NCBI RefSeq assembly: GCF_009870125.1
Contig: NC_046683.1
Coordinates: 2,542,001-2,606,000 of the forward strand
Direction of reading: 5' to 3'
DNA: 64,000 nucleotides
Source of the DNA: Drosophila pseudoobscura
Lineage: Eukaryota; Arthropoda; Insecta; Diptera; Drosophilidae
The translations under genes and the position numbers were made by a program. Under the pieces are notes generated by a model, which ran no database searches, was not told where the DNA came from, and saw only the letters and a program-made list of their open reading frames with translations. This document shows, piece by piece, positions 38,201 to 52,160 of the stretch (within the stretch, counting starts at the first letter, position 1; each line of letters starts with the position of its first letter).

Positions 38201-39849
38201 AGAGCACATTGAAAAGTCATTCGACTACGCAGAAACTAGAGACACTACAGAACTTGTGCGAGTTTACTGCATGCGTGTCGTGCGGCAGTGCCCCTCTGTT
38301 GATGTATGTATAAGGCATCCGCACGACATAACGTTGTTCTTGATGTCGTTTGGGCAGTCATTGCAGGTACATATGTATGAACTATAGGATATTAGTATAG
38401 ATTTATGATTCCTTTCACATCGAAATAAAGTTATATCAAAGTTGAATTTCTTCAAATATTTTGATCCTGAAACTGGAATCTTTTACATCTTTCACATTTC
38501 CCAAGTGAACTTCCCACCCCAAATGAATAGTGAGAAGGTTTTCAGCCACAACATCCACTGTGCCCGCGTGCCTGCTCAGTGTTCTGGGGTTGTTCCGGCA
38601 CTGTGGCTGTAAGAACCATAGTGCCGTGGAGTAGCTGGTTGTAAGAGGCAGTAAAAGCAGCCGTAATTGAGTTTTGGGCTGTTGCTTTTCGATGACTGAC
38701 GGCTGCTGGCCCCCAGCCCCTACCCTCTGCCCATTTCTGATGCCTTCCGCCATCTGATGCCTGCATCCTGCATCCTGGAGTCAGCCAGCCATCCATTGAT
38801 TGGCATGTCAACCTCAACCCTTGGGTTGCAACTGACCCATTTACATGGGAGCGCCCCCGGGGGAGCTGCCTGTCTCGCTGCCTCAGGATCCTGTAACTGT
38901 AACTGAAACTGCAACTGATGCTGAAGCAGAAGCAGAAGCTGTGATGGAAGCTAAACATAGTCTCCCACTGGCCTGCCCACTGATTCAATACTCAATTAAG
39001 AGATAGGCGGAGGATAGCCAGAGGACAGCCTCGATGCATGGATGAGCGCGGTATAAACATTTCAATCAAGTGCTCGCTACTATATGGAAATTGTCTCTGC
39101 GAAAACAAAACGAAATAAAACACAGAATGTGTCCTACTTTCTGGCATACTCTACCGAAATTTCCCCTACTGGCAGCAGGCAGCCGCAGCAGCAGCAGCCG
39201 CATCCCAGCTCTGAAGTATCCTTCGGAGAGGAGTATCCTGAAACAGAGAGAGATGGAAAGAGTGAGAGATTCGGCGCACTCTGAGGGCGGTTACTGCTGC
39301 TGCCGCTGATGCTGGATACTGGATGCTGCTGGCCCTCTGTTGAGACGAGGCCTCGACGAGCCTTTTCAGTTGTAGTTGGATAGTAGAGGCTCTTGGACGT
39401 GTTTTGTGTGGAACGTTCGCAAGGTAAAGCCTCGAGATAAGGACCACCAGCACCAGTCTGGCAGAGGGAATCAAATCCATCAAAGAACAGAGCATTTCTA
39501 TGCATATTCCATTTATTTTGTTTGGTGAAAAGTCCCGATCAAAGTGTGCGAAAAATGTGCTGAACAGTGAAGTGTTTTTGAGAACAAAAAGAAAAAAATG
39601 TATATGGCATATATCCATCCAACTTGTACCTGAAAGAGGTTTTTCCCTGGTTCAAAACTGAAACAATTTGCAGAATATATTTTTCTAATGTCGGCCCCTA
39701 TATATACCATCCGTAGGATGAAGTGGGGTTTTATTTTTTCTAAAAGCTTGCAATTTACTGCGGAGCCAGGCCTCCAGAAAACAGAAACCAGAAATCAGAA
39801 GCCTTTTGATGGGGCACCGGGCACTAATACACAGCTTATTATACAGACA

Positions 39850-39881
<32 letters not shown>

Positions 39882-40741
39882 GGAGAGCTCTCAAGATTCA
39901 AGAGAAGCTATATACCAGAATGGAGATATATACATGTATAAATATAGCCGATCCAATGCATACACACGCAGCCGAAGGACTCCATTCTCCGTTCGTTTTT
40001 GGGATACACTTTCCCCGCCCGGAATGCGAGTGCGAGTGCGAGGGTTGAAATCACAGTTGTTTACGCGGGAACTGGGGCTGCGCTCCGCTTCCGCTGGGAC
40101 ACAGAGAGCGAGAGAGAGCGAGAGGGAGAGACAGGGAGAGAGAGAGAGAGAGAGTGTAAGAGACAGAGAGAGAGGTCAGTAGGTCGTCGGCTCCCCGGGA
40201 TGCAGTCCAAAACAGAAAGCGCGGCTTAAGACCACGCCTCATTTGCCCATTTGTCAAATGCATTTCAAATGCGTTCCACAAAAACCCCAAGAAATCAGAA
40301 AGACAGAGAGAGGGACAGAGAGAACAGCAGCAGCAGTAAGGGATGGCTAGAGAAGGCCCAGGAGGGAGAGAGAGAGAGAGGAAGTGAGTGCCTAGGGAGA
40401 GTGGAGGGAAAGAGAGAGCTAGCTCGCGAAATTCTGTTGCACATTTCTGTTACAATAGCAAAAGCAACAACCAGAAAAACCAACAAAAACCAAATTAATC
40501 CCCGCGAAAATCACTCTGCAAATTGTTTCGTTTCGATTTAGAGTTGCAAAAGATAATAGAAAGCGAAAACCATACAAAAAAAGCTGTGACACGAAATTAC
40601 AAGTGAAAGACAAAAAGACAACTGTCGAGAACTATCGAGTCTATCGAGCAATCGATAAATCGAGGAAACTAGAAATCGTCGGGAATCACGCAGCCGAAAA
40701 TAAAAGCCAGCGCAACGGAGACCGAAACGGAAACGGAAACC
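35283..40741. other. Intron DNA and proximal promoter region of otopetrin-like gene 2
   Basis: There is no supported coding exon. At 37.6-38.1 kb a GC-rich island with an AAAGG/GTAAGC donor (about 38111) could be another noncoding first exon. From 39.8 kb onward the DNA is rich in GA repeats (39851-39886, 40111-40175, 40360-40380) and leads into the proximal start at 40742, so it is probably a GAGA-type promoter and leader. Confidence 0.4.
39851..39886. repeat. (GA)n microsatellite
   Basis: A GA dinucleotide run of about 36 bases with minor interruptions. Further GA tracts follow at 40100-40175 and 40360-40380. Such tracts can bind GAGA factor upstream of fly promoters. Confidence 0.8.
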
Positions 40742-43700
40742 ATGGGCGGCGGTGAAGTGAAGGTCGCTACCGTCGATGTGGAGGGCGGAGACAACATGGC
40801 CACACTGCCGGTCTCCCGCTCCCACACCGCCGGCAGCACCGACAGCGCCGAGAAGAACAATGCGGCCAACAAGGAAATGGAGCTCAAGAACGTCATGCCG
40901 CAGCCGCTGCAAAGGTGCGAGAACCGAACCCATCGTTCATCCATCCAGTTGGGGCGGGCGATCATCATCAGTGGGGGCATAGGCAGTGACCTGTAGGGAG
41001 TGGGTAGCGGGTAGTGGGAACCCACTCGAAACACACAGATACACACCCACACCGACCAAGCATTGTATATACCACACAAGTATGCTATGGCCCAAAGTGC
41101 AACCCGACAGCCCACCGCCTCGAAACAAAACAACCGTAGGAGTCCACTGTCTCTCTTTCATGCTCCCTTCCTTTGGAAAGATTAACCCTTGCTCCACCTC
41201 TAACCCCGCCGCTCCCCAGCAGCTATGTAAAACCTAAAACCCCGCCACACCACACCCCGCCCACAAGCAGAACCAGAACCAGAACCAGAAATATCTGAAT
41301 ATCTTCAATCTTATAGGGTTTGCTACACGTTCAAGCCAAATCCAAATAAACACAGTTTTATGCCAGCGAAAATAACGGTACAGGGCACATATCAAACAAA
41401 TCCAATAACGGGACCAATCGAACTATGGTAATATGATACCTATGATGCTTACCATAACCATATCCATATCCAAAGCCCATCCAAAGCCCGCACCAAGATG
41501 TGTTCCACTGTTCCCTTGTGTTTCCATAGTCCCTACATCTTGTATGTGTACACAGTGGATTGTGGGATAATCTCTTGGACCAATAGATGATTATGGGACA
41601 AGACTATGGGGGCACCCAACATTGTTAGTATGTGTTTTATATGTAAAGTAATCCACACTCGACGGAGAACCATCTCTTTTATTCTTAAAGCCAGACACAG
41701 CCTTTTACTACGATTTGTATGAGAAAAGTACAGATATTTCTTCACCTTTCGAAAAAGTTTCCTTCATAAAAATATCATCCATCGTTTTAATAGAATGCAA
41801 ATGATGAGAACACGCATTATCTAAGGTTCTTGAGAATATTTTCGAATCAAATTATTAACTTTCATTTGATAAATACATATATTTGGTTTCCCCATGAATA
41901 CCATCTTCTATCTATAAAATGGAAATCTAAAATCTAGTTCAAAATCTGCAAAATTTATTAAGTAATATTTCAAATTCCATATTCGTTTCGATGCAATTCT
42001 CAAGGATATGTCTCCTGTTCTACAGGAGATATGACGACCATTATGTATGTTCGATGAATTCCGCCTTCAGTTTCGATTCGAGCTTAGGCTTCCCTGCCCT
42101 GCAGCCTGCACCACCACTTTGTCACAGAGGGGAGTGCCGTGCTGCATGCAAATGAGTGACTGCCTAAGCAGGGGGCCACGCGCTTTGTGTGTATTTTAAG
42201 CTGCAGCCAAGTCGTTGATGCCGCTAACTGGGTCACAAAAATGACTGCCTTGCAATGAGTTGTTGCATGGCACACACACACACACACACGCGCGCCCAGT
42301 GGGTTGCATCAGCATGAACGATATGGATGTGGATGTGGATGGAGCCCACTGTGCGAGGAGTAGAGGGCTAATCAAATATCAAATTAGGGCTAATACACGG
42401 CGGCTGTTATGCTCTCGAGCTGTCAAATGAGAGAGACAGAGAGAGGGAGAGAGGCGGCTGCACTTGAGATGCTCTTTGAGAGTATGCATGTAGTTGCATG
42501 TCAGTCACACAGATACGCAAACTCACACAGATACACACACATGTATACGAAAGTAGGAGATTGAGACACTCTCGCACTTACAAAAACGGTTCTAGTGGGT
42601 CAACTCAGAGGGGGAGTTGTAGCCAGATCTTGACACACTTCACACACACACTCACACACACACACACACACTAACTGCAGCACCCACGTACACACACGTA
42701 TGAGCACCCAAGCCCCAGAACTCGTACATATTTCTGAAGCCATGAACTAATGATGTGACTCCATCCCCCCTTCCCGGCCATACAGGACATCGCTATTCAT
42801 CGTGACCAGCCTGGTGTACGCAATCCTCCTGATCGTCGTATGCATTGCATATGTGATCAGCGATGTGACCACACACCGCCTGCCAGTGCTCTACTACGAG
42901 ACATTCTTCACGTATCTGTACGGCGTCAGCATACTCTTCCTCCTCTACGTATTCTGTTTCCTGCTGCAGGGTAAGTACAGTCGGAGTCTCTCACGAATGG
43001 CGGGACGATTTTCACGTGCTACTGTGTTCCGTGTGTTCCATCAGAGAGCTCTTGCTGCAATGGCGGCAATGGCAATGGCAATGGCAGCAAGCCGAAACCC
43101 CAACCCAAGGAGAAGAAATCGAAGAAAGCCAAGAATGCCGATCCAGCCGATTCGAAGGAAGCGAAGGGCTCCAAGGACTCTGGCAAAGCAGCTGTCAAAG
43201 GCGCCGCATATCAGGTAAAACTACAAGAGAACGATCTTTCATAATTAACACATACAATACTCGTTTGTTTTGCATTCAAAAAGGAACACTCAGGTGGCCC
43301 TCAAGCTCCAGGAGCTTAGATTCTAGATTATTTCTTCTAAGAAAGATTTAAATCATTTTAGATGGCCTTTACGGATTCTTCTTTTACCAAAAAGCCCCCA
43401 TTTATTGGTTCTTGTTCGCATTCAAGATACACTATGCTCCTCTGATATTTTTCCGAACCGATTATTTGATCTTCAACTTGGGTCGTTGGCCGCTAGCTTT
43501 TGTTCAATCGATGTTGACTGATCTCTCGTAGGAATTTAATTCATTGAATAACCTCAGCTAAAGTGCGCTATAGATGCATTTCCATGGGAAAACATTCAAT
43601 AGATATTCACTGTTCGCGCCCCCAAAGCGCGCCCCTGTCATGTTAATTATACTTTGAGGCCACATCAATTATGGGTCATATGTGAATTTCCTATGGCATT

Positions 43701-46700
43701 CAATCTCTGTTTTTCTCTCTCTCTCTATGCGCAGGAAGCACCCGTGGATGCCGAGGTGGCCGTTACCCCGAAGAATGTACGCAAGAGGAAGACCACTCAT
43801 AGCGATCCGACGCACGGCAGCTTCTTCCTGCGAGTGGGAGCCATTGGTAAGAGGGATAACAGAGTATGGCAGAGTGTCCCATGGTTCTGATTTTTTGGGG
43901 GGATGGGGGTTCTGTGTTCTGTGCAGCATTCGGTCTGGGCGCCATGATCTACATTGGACTGGAGTTTGGATCGTTCTTTGAGATACCCTTCGATTCGCCC
44001 TGCCACCACATACTGATCGGAGTGAACCCGCTGCTGCAGATGATCTTCACCTTCATGCAAATGTACTTTATATTCATGAATGCACGGGTAAGTGTCGATG
44101 TAAAAAAACTAAACTAAAGAACACTGTAAGCGTATGACTACTACTACTATTACTACCTTCTACTACTACTACTACCTACTACCTACTACCTACTATTATC
44201 TACGGCTATTCTGTAATCGTATGTTAAATGTTAAACAAAGATTAAGTACACGAAACCACATCCCCAAGGCTTCCAAAAAGTTCGAGGTTAGTCTTCCATC
44301 TGCCACCTCTCTCTAGAGTTCGGATTCGGGTACTCGGTTTCGGGGTTGTAGGATCATTTCAATAGAAATTCGGTTACGGTTACGGTTACGGTCGACTCGG
44401 TCTCTCACCCTCACTTTGTATCTGTGTGTGTGCGTGTGCAACGCGCTGTATCGCTATATCGCTATATCTGTATCTGTATCTGTATCTGGCGTGATAATTG
44501 GCAGTTATGCAATTGAGTTGAGTTTCAGTTGAGTTTTCATTCATGCATTCGCGCATCTGCCACTGCAACTGCCACTGCAACTGCAACATTCGCACCCATA
44601 TATCATACTCCACTCGTACCACAACCGCTATTCACATCATCTATTCGCTTGCCATGCTTCGCTCTGTCTCTGTCTCTGTCTCTGTTTCTGTCTTTGGCTC
44701 GAACGTAATGCCACCCACGACAAGTGGCATCCACTCTCCACCACTCACAGTACAGTGCTATTCGGCTGGGGTCGAATCGATCATCGATCATCAATCACCC
44801 ATCATATCACACCATATCCACCACAACAACAGAACAACGCATTTCAAACCCTCAATCCATCCATCCATCCATCAAACATTCATCCATACATCCATCCATC
44901 AATGCATTCATAGTTTTTTAAATAAATTTTTGTCGAAATTTGCTAAGTAGTTATTTAATGAAACCATTTTTGTGTACATAATCCCACAACAACCGCCCCA
45001 CAATTCGCGCGATCGCAGACTAGGCCACCATTTCAGGTACGATATGCAAATCATTTTCTACTCTACTCTACTGTACTCTCTACTACTCCCTACTCTACAC
45101 TCATTTCTCACACTGTATACCGCATATACAAAAACATACATCCTACATATGTCTATGATACTATGTTACCGATACTCGTATATGATAACCATTAGCTTAC
45201 AACATCTCTCTATAACTTACAATACTCGTATGTTATCTATGTTTAAGGGATCGATCCATGTCAGATGTGGCAGTTTGGTTTTTGTTTAGTTGCCCCACCC
45301 TCACCGATTACCCCTTGCAGACTAAAAAGTTCCCAAAAAACATGGACTTATGTACCAGATCTGTTCCACAGCTCATGCGACAGAGATTAGGTCTTTCCAA
45401 ACATTTCAAGTAATCGTTTCAAAGACTTCGAGTGCCGGCGAGTATATTCGGTTTCATGACCATGAAGGGCTCCCATCCACATCCGAATGAAGTCAAGAGT
45501 AGCATTGATAATCGCGATAGATTCCCGAAGAAAAACACTCATTTGAGCTTAAGATACACATATGTACATACATACACTGAAATCCTGTAAATCAATAAAA
45601 AGATCTACCAATTCGAACATAACGAACGCAGATTCGTGGGCGTTTCGAATGCTTCGGGTGCCTTCGAGTACATCAAGTATATTTTCTGATCATAATATCT
45701 ACGCTATAGAGTCCTCGAAGAGAAAAATCATTGGATCTGGGAATACCCTCTAGGAACATCTGCAGGGGTAGTCGGGGATGCGGTTCGGTTCGCCCGAAGC
45801 CGAATTTCGCCAGTAATCAACGTAATCAATGTACATGCAACCCTGCGGCATCCAAGACTCCCAGTCGTACTCAAGCGCTCCACCCGGGCACTGCTCTCTC
45901 TCTCTCTCTCTTTTCTCCGTCTCTCTTCATCACTGTCTGAACTTGCAGCTGAACATCCACCGATTCAAGGTGATTGCCCGCTTCGGGCTGATGCATGTGG
46001 TGGCCACCAACATTTGCGTGTGGATCCGGACGCTGGTGAAGGAGTCGCTTCTGGAGATCACCATCTGGCACCAGAAGAACGAGGCCGATCCGGAGGCCTC
46101 GTCGATAGCCCACTCGGTGCGGCAGCATGCGCTGCGGCATGCCGGGACCGTTCTACGCACCCATGCCGGCCCGAACAGCGAGTTCGAGGTGCTGGACGGG
46201 GAGGATCTGCTGCCGAAGGATGTCTACAAGAGCGACAATGTGCTGTCCAAGCTGGTGCGCAACACCGTAGACGGCATCTCGAAGAGCCTGGGCATGGGCG
46301 GGGATGTGGCCAGCTCCACTGCGAGCAGCATCGTCAGCAGCACCACCACTCGGGCACCGTACACGACGGCCGGCTATCAATGGCACAGCACTACTATGGC
46401 CCGCAAGCTGAAGAAGTTTATCACAAGTGCCACCACAGCAGCCACCACAACGGGCGGCAGCCCCAGCACCATTGCCAGCACCACCACCACCTTCGGCACC
46501 ACCACTACCACCACCACCAGCCCATTGACCACCACCACCGCCATACCCATTTCCGCCGGCAGCACTGCAACGGACGCCATCAGCAGCACGACCAGCGAAT
46601 CGCCCTTCAGCGGCCTCCAGCGACTCCTATCCAGCGCTGCCCCGAGTCTGACGCCAGTCGATGGGTCCGCCTCCTCGGCGTTGCCCGCTGCTGCCACTGG

Positions 46701-48361
46701 CAGCGTCTCCTCGTTCTTCAACAGCTTTGCCGCATCCACACCCAGCACCAGCATCGGAGCCGCCAGCACGGAGGGCCCGGTCAACATCATGAACAACCTT
46801 TTCGGACCCGGAATGGAGAACAGCTTCCAGACCTACTCGGACATATCGCACGAGGAGTCCAGCGGTGGCCTGGTGGCCTTCGAGAATCTGGAGAGCCTGG
46901 ACAGTATCTACCCGGCGGCGCTGTCTTCCAACATTGGCACACTCAACTCCACCGCCTGCGGGCGCATCGATATTATGGGGACCATTGTGTACGACTCGGC
47001 GCCGTATCTGTATCCGTTCATCATTGAGTATTCGCTGATCGGTGCGGTGGTTTTGTATGTCATGTGGAAGCACATCGGCCGCTATCCGGGACGGATGAAC
47101 GACGAGGATCTGGAGCACCGTCTGGAGGTGATGCTCTCACGTCGTGCCGTCGCCATGGCGCAGCAGGCACGCTCCGGTCGCGTCGACTGCGTTGGCTCGT
47201 CGAAGGGACTGTTCTTTGGTCTGCTGCTGTTGGTCGGCGCCCTCATTTGCCTGATACTCTTCTTCGTCTTGGTGCGTCATCAGCAGTTCTCGCTGTTGGC
47301 CATTTACCTGGCCGATGCCAGCCACTGCATCCTCATGGCCTTCGCCATACTGGCCATCATAGTGGGCTTCATCAGGTCTGGTTCTCCATATTCCTCATCT
47401 AGAATACATATATGCCTTTACTTCATTTTCGATCCGCACTAACGACACCCTATTCTCCTTTCACAGAGTAAAGAACCTTAAGTTCCGCTGCGAAGAGCAA
47501 TCCAATCTGAACGACATCTTGTTGCGCATCTCGGCCTTCGGCCTCTTCACCTACTCCGTGTTCAGCATCATTGCCGGCAGCCTCAAGGTGCTGGAGAGCG
47601 AGCCCAGCCTCCTGGTGACGACCACCGGCGGTGTGGCCGTCTTCCAGGTGATCTTGCAGCTGCTCTTCATCGCTGACGTATCGCGGCGTCGCGTCCACTT
47701 GCCGGAGCACGATCGCAGCAAGCCCGGCCGCCAGATCGTCACCTTCCTACTCATCTGCAATGTGGCCATGTTCGCCATCTACACATTCGAAGCTCAAAAA
47801 GTATTCGCCAATCCTGTAAGTAGATATGTACGTAAGCGAGACTGAGTTAAGTAAAACGATTAACGCTCTCGTTCTCAAATCGTTCCGTTCTATACGTTCT
47901 ATTCTAATCAATGTTTAACTCAATGTACATAAATGTGTTCATCTGTTCGTATAGTTCATGCATGTTTCTGTGCGTTAAAGAAGAAGGTACTAGATGCATG
48001 TCCCGCATGACCCTACAGAGCTCAATGCTTTCGTGTTCGAAATACTCTTCTGTGGGTTCATTCAGCGATCTAATCGGTACCTTCTATTCAAATGACTTGA
48101 GCTTCTGTGTTGTACTCTTGCATGTTGTTTGTTTGTTTGGCTTGCGAATCGTTATTACTATCGAATTATTGTTTCCATTTACTAACCAATATCCGAATGG
48201 GTCCAATCTTGAATCTACAGGTTCAGCTTGACTTCTATGGCTTTGTGCCCTGGTCCATCATCCAGCGCATTACACTGCCGCTGTGCATCTTCCATCGGTT
48301 CCACAGTGCCGTGACACTCGCCGAGATCTGGAAGACCACCTACAAGGCACGCCTGGAGTAA
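40742..48361 (+). CDS. Otopetrin-like proton channel 2, eight coding exons (proximal isoform)
   Basis: Exons 40742-40914, 42786-42970, 43045-43214, 43735-43846, 43927-44087, 45949-47375, 47467-47815 and 48221-48361 join in phase to 905 aa. The start ATG has an AACC context. The first exon is soluble and polar. Exon 2 holds two membrane segments; exon 3 is a Gly-Asn and Lys-rich loop (about residues 120-176). Exons 5-8 match the order of segments in the neighbouring gene: FGLGAMIYIGLEFG, HRFKVIARFGLMH, then terminal FHRFHSAVTLAEIWKTTYKA before TAA. The large exon 6 contains a Ser/Thr-rich, mucin-like stretch (about residues 385-545) that is absent from gene 1. Predicted role: proton-selective plasma-membrane channel. 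The exon 6 donor (CAG/GTCTGG) is weak. Distal exons at 33.7 and 35.2 kb probably give a second N-terminus. Confidence 0.9.
40915..42785 (+). other. Intron 1 of the proximal otopetrin 2 isoform
   Basis: The donor is AAAG/GTGCGA and the acceptor CCATACAG. The 1.9 kb between contain CA microsatellites (42265-42290, 42640-42671) and no coding exon that I can support. Confidence 0.6.
44088..45948 (+). other. Intron 5 of otopetrin-like gene 2
   Basis: About 1.9 kb between CGG/GTAAGT and AACTTGCAG. It contains a CTA trinucleotide repeat (about 44140-44200) and CCAT repeats near 44860-44900. No exon is supported. Confidence 0.6.
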
Positions 48362-51074
48362 GCAACGAGGCGGTACGCAGGCTGCAGTCCCCCAGGCCGC
48401 TGGATGTCGAGGGAGTTATGAAAATGCACCAAAAAAAAACCAAAATGTAGCGAACCCAAAAACCAAAACGCAAACAGAAATCAAGTGAAAAAGTTAGTTT
48501 CTAATTACGTATTAAACATTATGCAAAAAAAAACCCTACCATATAATTATATATATTATATACTTTTTTTGTTTATTGTTTATGTTATGTTAGGTTAAAC
48601 CTAAAGCAAACGCGAAACCAATGCGAAAATTCAAACGAATCGAACGAACGATATCGAAACGATCGATAAACGATAAGAGAGAGGGCATATGCAACCCTGC
48701 TTCCGGAATCGCCGGATGATCGCCTAATGCTTTCTCCATTTGCTTTTCTTATTTTTTAGTTTGTTAATCATGGGAAAAACTTACGGAATCTAAGAACTAA
48801 GTCATAGTGTTTACAGAACCTGCACCCCAAACCCACTCCCCAGAATCACATGGCACACGAATACGTTTAATCTCAGTTGAATATTAAATTATTAGTTAAT
48901 TTCTTTAACACGCTGCAATACAATACCAAGATAATATTAATTTTATAATTGTTTTATCATTATCCAAACATTAAAAAAAAAAAACAAAAAACGAAACAAA
49001 ACAAAACAAAAAAGAACATAAAAAACCAATTAAAATTCATATATCGAATAAGACGTGAATTATTCTACAAAATGGTTGTTTACTTTTCGAGTTTGCTCAA
49101 TGAGTAGGTAAGGAATATCCCTCCTGGGAGTGGAACGACGACCCCCTAGACACACACAGTCACACCAACACACAGACAAACATATATTGCCATGAAGAAG
49201 CAGCAAACCGGAAACGGAAGTGGAACACATTTCAACTTCAATCATTACCAAAACAAAAACAAACAAAAAACAAAAACAACAACCAGCCGAACAACAACAA
49301 AACTGTGATGAATACCATAAATTTGTTCTCTTCATGAATATCTCTCATTTTCTTCTCTCATTTTTATCTGCAACTGCAATTTATGAGTTTTTTGTATATT
49401 AATTATATTTTCGTGCATTTTCAGCTGCATTTCAGTTAGCGGTCGCAAAAACTTTTGTAAGAATTTAAGCGAAACACGAATGGCGTTGCAACAACTTCAT
49501 GGCACCAAAAAAAAAAAAAAACAAAAACAACAAAAAACTACAAACTAAAGAAAACCCAATTAAAAACCAAATAAATTGTGGCATTCTGAGGCCAAAAATT
49601 AAAAAAAAAAATGAAAAAAATAAAAAAAGAACAAAACACATTTTTAATATACATTATATAAAAGTTTATAAATGTCCATTTTTTGATTATTAGTAGTGAT
49701 GTTAAACGAAAACCAAAAAGCAACAAAGGAAAGCATAATTAACGATAAACATAATACTAATAATAATTGAAAGGAAAAAATATTGTATGTATGTTATAGC
49801 ATAGGATCGAAGCGAACCTTTTCGCCGAGAATCTGAACAGAATACAGAACACACAGGAAAAGAAAGTGAAAGTGAAAGCGAAAGTAAGAGTAAAAGTAAA
49901 ATTAAAAATGAAGTAAAGTACCGAAAGAAGGATAACGATTTACGAATACGAATACTATCCCCGCATTTATGAAACAAACAACAGATCCATCAAAACCCAA
50001 AGCGAAAAAAAAAGAAAAAGGGAAACACAATTTGAAACACAATATACAATGTTAAGAGGACATTTTGAAAGATATATTGCCACGTATATCTATAAATATA
50101 TGTATACTAACCCACCAAATTCAAAGTATTTCAACGTTTTATACACACGAAGAGGATGCGCAGATCAATACACCTTTCCCCAAAAGAACGCCCATGAAAG
50201 TCCTATCCCCCCCCCCTATCTATCACTATGCCCCAGAAAATAGCTGAAACTTGAAGAAAAGTAAAGAAAATGTAAACGAATACGAATACGAATACGAAAG
50301 AGTTTGCTAAAGACCAAAGAAAAAGGACATCAAATGAGGGACAAATCAGGAGAAAAATGAAAAGAGAAAAAAGAATTTGAGAGTTGAATTTTGAAAGAAT
50401 TTGTCGCCGGTGGAGGGAAACACACTGCCCGTCAAGTGATCCACGAGATTACATGAATCTACAACAAGTCTCTATACACGAACAAAAAAAAAATACATGC
50501 TAAACACGCTCTAAAGATATAAATGTATTCTATATGTATGTGTGTGTATTTGTATTTCCAGATTAGGGCCATATATATACATATATACATACGATTCTAT
50601 ATACAATCCAACAAAACAAAAGAAACCAAATTCAAAATATATATGTATATATACATATATGTATATATATTTATATATATATATATATGTATGTGTATGT
50701 TTCAAACTTAAAGGAAATGCAGAGGTCAAAGAATATGAGAGTTGAGCAAAATGTGGATGGTAAAAGCTGGAAAGATCAAAGCAAAAAGAAAATAAAAACA
50801 AAAAGCATCAGTATACAATATACAATACTCTCGTAATAGATAAAGCCAAAATCGAACAAATCATAAGTAGTTCAGCACACAGATACTCCACACACACACA
50901 CACACACAGACAGACATATAAAGGACATGAATATATTTAAAGTTTGCGAATCAAATTCAGTTTGAAACTTGTACTTGTGTAGGCTTTTAGTAATTGTAAT
51001 TGTAATTGAATGAAGAATATTCATACGAGCATCACACATTCATACATACTACATATATATGTATACATACATAC

Positions 51075-51106
<32 letters not shown>

Positions 51107-52160
51107 AATCTAATTGTTTTTTCTTTAAAATTTAGTTAAACATAAGATCGAATCATATTTTATGTCATACAACAAACAACAAAGTAAAGCGAATAAAAAA
51201 AAAGCTAATCACAGCCGAAGACCGAAATATTTATTAAATATTTCAACTAAGTTGTATAATTATAAGTGAAAGTTTACATAATGGAATTATGTATCTGTAT
51301 CTAAGTGAAAAGACAGACCAGACAGCATTCTTGGACAGTATTTCGGGCCAGAGATTGGAAGGATGGATCTCCAGAGCTCTGGCTAGATGGAGAACGGAAA
51401 ACGATATCGATAATCGATAATCGATGGGGCTGAAATGAATGAACGAAAATTCGAAAGGAAAACGCAACTTAACGCACAACAACAACAAAAACAAGAGAAA
51501 ACACCAAAAACCAAACAGCTATAAAATTTCCCCAAGTAACGAAAAAAAACACCACAAACAACCATATAAGTATATATAGAGTACATATGTATACATAAGC
51601 AGTATATAGACAATTTCAATAACTGATAAATATACAATATATATATATATATACACTTATATATAAAGAGAAAGCCCAACAGCGAAAGCGAAAATTCAAG
51701 TTCATTTTTCCATAACCAAAACCAAACCAAATCGAAACCGAAGTCGAAGTCGAATAATTCAACAATTAAAAGTGAATACACACTCGTATAATATATGATA
51801 CATCCATCCTGCCCCACATAAACAATTGTAAGCAATTTTTTAATCATTGTCGCATTTTAGAAACGATATTGAAGATGAACATAAAATCGATAGCGAACGA
51901 AAAGAAAAACTAAATTAAACCATTTCCAAGCGCGAATACATTTCGAATTGTTCGAAGAGACACACACACATTCCAACGTATTCACAACACTCACATTTAC
52001 AGCCACACCCCACACACACAATCACTCATACACTCACTCGATTGAATACATTGCATAACGAATACAAAGATACAAATTGAATTAAAAACAAGTTGGATGT
52101 GGAGGTGGATGATGGTAAACGAAGCAAGAATGACATACAAGTAATTTTAAATTGAATAAA
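48362..52160 (+). other. Long AT-rich 3' region of otopetrin-like gene 2
   Basis: About 3.8 kb, very A-rich, without coding sequence. It contains TA microsatellites at about 50640-50690 and 51070-51108. An AATAAA at 52155-52160 is the last clear signal before the convergent POP1 gene. Earlier poly(A) sites are possible. Confidence 0.4.
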
